A stretch of 64,000 nucleotides of DNA, from positions 806,001-870,000 of the forward strand of contig NC_022247.1 in NCBI RefSeq assembly GCF_000463015.1, written 5' to 3'. Below the pieces are notes generated by a model, which saw nothing but the letters and a program-made list of their open reading frames with translations, was not told where the DNA came from and ran no database searches. Made by a program: the position numbers and the translations under genes. Position 1 is the stretch's first letter; each line of letters starts with the position of its first letter. Of the stretch, positions 62,466 through 64,000 are shown piece after piece. Origin of the DNA: Variovorax paradoxus B4 (GTDB taxonomy: Bacteria; Pseudomonadota; Gammaproteobacteria; Burkholderiales; Burkholderiaceae_C).

Positions 62466-63732
62466 CGGAAACTCCTCGGTCGGGGCTCGTCCACACCGCA
62501 CGCTTGCCGCGGCGGCGCATCAGGGCTTTGGGAAGGGCGATGACGGTGGCCGCCATCGTGATGGTCCAGAAAGCGATCGGGTACCAGATCGTTCCGGCGA
62601 AATAGCGCAGCAGGTCGCGGTCGTAGCGGCGATCGATCCACAGGCTCAGCAGCATCTGCAGGATGCAGGTCATGGCAAGCAGCGTGCCCTGCCAGTGCGG
62701 CAGCAGCGCCGAATGCCACGCCGACGCGGCGGGCAGGAACGGCCGCAGAAAGCCGATCACCAGCACGAGCGCCATCGCATAGGCCCACACCACGCTGACC
62801 ATGTACTCGGCATAGACCAGCCACATGCGCCACTGCCGCGGCCGCAGGATGCGCGGGGTGTAGCGCAGCATCGTCTGGATGCCGCCGACGGCCCAGCGCA
62901 GGCGCTGCTTCCAGAGGCCGCGCAAGGTCTCGGGCATGAGGATCCAGCACAGCGCGCGCGGCTCGAAGCGCAGCTGCCAGCCGCCGAGCTGGAGCTTCCA
63001 GCTCATGTCGATGTCCTCGGTGAGCACGTCGGGGCTCCAGAAGCCCACGTCGATCACGGCGCGGCGGCGGAACATCGCGATCACGCCCGACACCGTGAAC
63101 AGCGTGCCCACCAGCTGCTGCGAGCGCTTGATGAGCCCGATGATCGAGGAAAACTCGCCCACCTGCATGCGCCCGAGCAGCGTGGTGCGGGTGCGGATGC
63201 GCGGATTGCCGGTCACGGCGCCGATGCGTTCGGACTCCAGCATCGGATTCAGCATCCAGGCAATGGCGTTGGCGTCCACCAGCGCATCGCCGTCGATGCC
63301 CAGGATGTACTCGCCGCGCGCGAGCTGGCAGGCGGTGTTCAGGCCCACGGCCTTGCCCTGGTTGCTGGCGTTGTGGATCACGCGCAGCCGGCTGTATTCC
63401 TGCGTCATCGCGTCGAGCAGCTCGCCCGTGCCGTCGGTGCTGCCGTCGTTGACCGCGATCACCTCGAAGTTCGGATAGCGCGTGCGCATCAGCTGCTCGA
63501 TGACCTCGCGCAGGTGGGGCGCTTCGTTGAAGCAGGGCACCACCACCGTCACCAGGGGCTGCGACGCAAGCACTTGCAGCGGATCGATCTCGACATCGCG
63601 CTGGCGCTCGAACACCCAGGCATGCGACAGCCCGCCCGCCATCCAGACGTACGCCATGAAGAAGGGGTAGTAGAAGACGAAGCCGAACAGCAGCGGCGGC
63701 AGCGCTTCGGACAGGGCGTGGAGGGTGGTCAT
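62449..63732 (-). CDS. pgaC: Poly-beta-1,6-N-acetylglucosamine synthase PgaC
   Basis: The product has 427 residues, a membrane GT2 glycosyltransferase that polymerises UDP-GlcNAc. An N-terminal membrane segment leads to the catalytic domain with VVVPCFNEAPHLREVIEQL, VIAVNDGSTDGTG, YILGIDGDALVDANAIAWM, VLTEDIDMSWKLQL and the processive-synthase motif KQRLRWAVGG (Q-x-x-R-W), then several C-terminal membrane segments. ATG 63732 overlaps the pgaB stop by 4 bp, and its 3' end overlaps pgaD, so the three genes are tightly coupled. Confidence 0.95.
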   Translation of the reverse strand: MTTLHALSEALPPLLFGFVFYYPFFMAYVWMAGGLSHAWVFERQRDVEIDPLQVLASQPLVTVVVPCFNEAPHLREVIEQLMRTRYPNFEVIAVNDGSTDGTGELLDAMTQEYSRLRVIHNASNQGKAVGLNTACQLARGEYILGIDGDALVDANAIAWMLNPMLESERIGAVTGNPRIRTRTTLLGRMQVGEFSSIIGLIKRSQQLVGTLFTVSGVIAMFRRRAVIDVGFWSPDVLTEDIDMSWKLQLGGWQLRFEPRALCWILMPETLRGLWKQRLRWAVGGIQTMLRYTPRILRPRQWRMWLVYAEYMVSVVWAYAMALVLVIGFLRPFLPAASAWHSALLPHWQGTLLAMTCILQMLLSLWIDRRYDRDLLRYFAGTIWYPIAFWTITMAATVIALPKALMRRRGKRAVWTSPDRGVSDAPPP

Positions 63733-64000
63733 GGCGAGCGGCCTTCTGCCGCGGATGTCGCGGCCGACGTTGGCGCTGGCGCGGGCAGCGCGCGCGGCAG
63801 CAGCGCGCGCACCGAGATCGCGCGGCGCACCACCTCGAGCGAGGGCTGGCTGGCCAGGAAATCGTCGGGGTAGTAGCCCAGGTGCCGCACGCCCATGCGG
63901 TGCAGCAGCGCCCACTGGCGCGCAAGTTCCTCGTCGGGCACGGGCCGGCCCGTGCGCCAGTCGCGCGCCTGCAGTTCGAAGACGGTGCCGTCCAGGCCGC
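63729..64000 (-). CDS. pgaB: PNAG deacetylase/hydrolase PgaB, 3' end only (5' end off the window)
   Basis: Only the last about 90 codons are in the window, the frame being open to the right edge. The sequence VFELQARDWRTGRPVPDEEL then LLHRMGVRHLGYYPDDFLAS matches the PgaB C-terminal glycoside-hydrolase domain. PgaB deacetylates and trims PNAG in the periplasm and is usually an outer-membrane lipoprotein. pgaA is expected to lie further upstream, off the right edge. Confidence 0.88.
   Translation of the reverse strand, partial: GLDGTVFELQARDWRTGRPVPDEELARQWALLHRMGVRHLGYYPDDFLASQPSLEVVRRAISVRALLPRALPAPAPTSAATSAAEGRSP

Overview
The window looks like a 64-kb piece of chromosome from a high-GC betaproteobacterium of the Comamonadaceae, most like Variovorax. 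This placement is inferred from protein character, strong GC3 codon use and gene order (rpoB-rpoC; rsmB-DUF4390-NtrY/NtrX), not from a database search. It is mostly ordinary chromosome, with one small scar of integrated DNA beside a tRNA-Phe gene and several accessory sensing, transport and envelope genes.

Layout. 1-7.1 kb: 3' two thirds of rpoB and complete rpoC, closed by a strong terminator. 7.1-13 kb: a LemA-like protein, rsmB, a DUF4390 protein and an NtrY/NtrX-like two-component pair, then tRNA-Phe. 13.1-15.5 kb: a degraded island with a truncated and frameshifted integrase, an XRE repressor, a HTH-cupin regulator, a perfect 34-bp palindrome and a terminator. 15.5-20.2 kb: a chemoreceptor with almost no periplasmic domain, a frameshifted SRPBCC protein, an alpha/beta hydrolase with a DUF427 protein, and an unrecognised 463-residue protein. 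20.4-24.9 kb: a lyase-like lipoprotein, a headless LysR remnant, an SMP-30 lactonase and a small unknown. 24.9-30.9 kb: a copper-type P1B ATPase behind a MerR/CueR-like operator, then a Bug binding protein and amidase divergent from a LysR regulator. 31-41 kb: HU with an H1-like tail, LysR, and a signalling block: a TRAP-type binding protein overlapping a GGDEF-EAL gene, a dCACHE-PAS-GGDEF cyclase and a soluble hybrid histidine kinase. 41-50 kb: a coupled operon rep helicase-lipoprotein-pldA-nadE, an AEC transporter, a ClpP-like periplasmic protein and priA. 50-57 kb: an AT-rich gap with a DnaA box, hemE, an MHS-type MFS carrier, a redoxin, dsbD (frameshifted) and AlaX. 57-64 kb: a sorbosone-dehydrogenase-like lipoprotein, GNAT, MDR oxidoreductase with divergent LysR, an SDR, and the end of a pgaBCD exopolysaccharide operon.

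How the genes fit together. The TRAP binding protein/GGDEF-EAL overlap suggests periplasmic ligand sensing feeding c-di-GMP turnover. A second cyclase is next to it and a PNAG operon, a known class of c-di-GMP target in E. coli, lies 22 kb away; that functional link is inference. Four otherwise good genes carry +/-1 frameshifts, three or four of them in GC-rich runs, so base-calling errors should be excluded before calling them pseudogenes.
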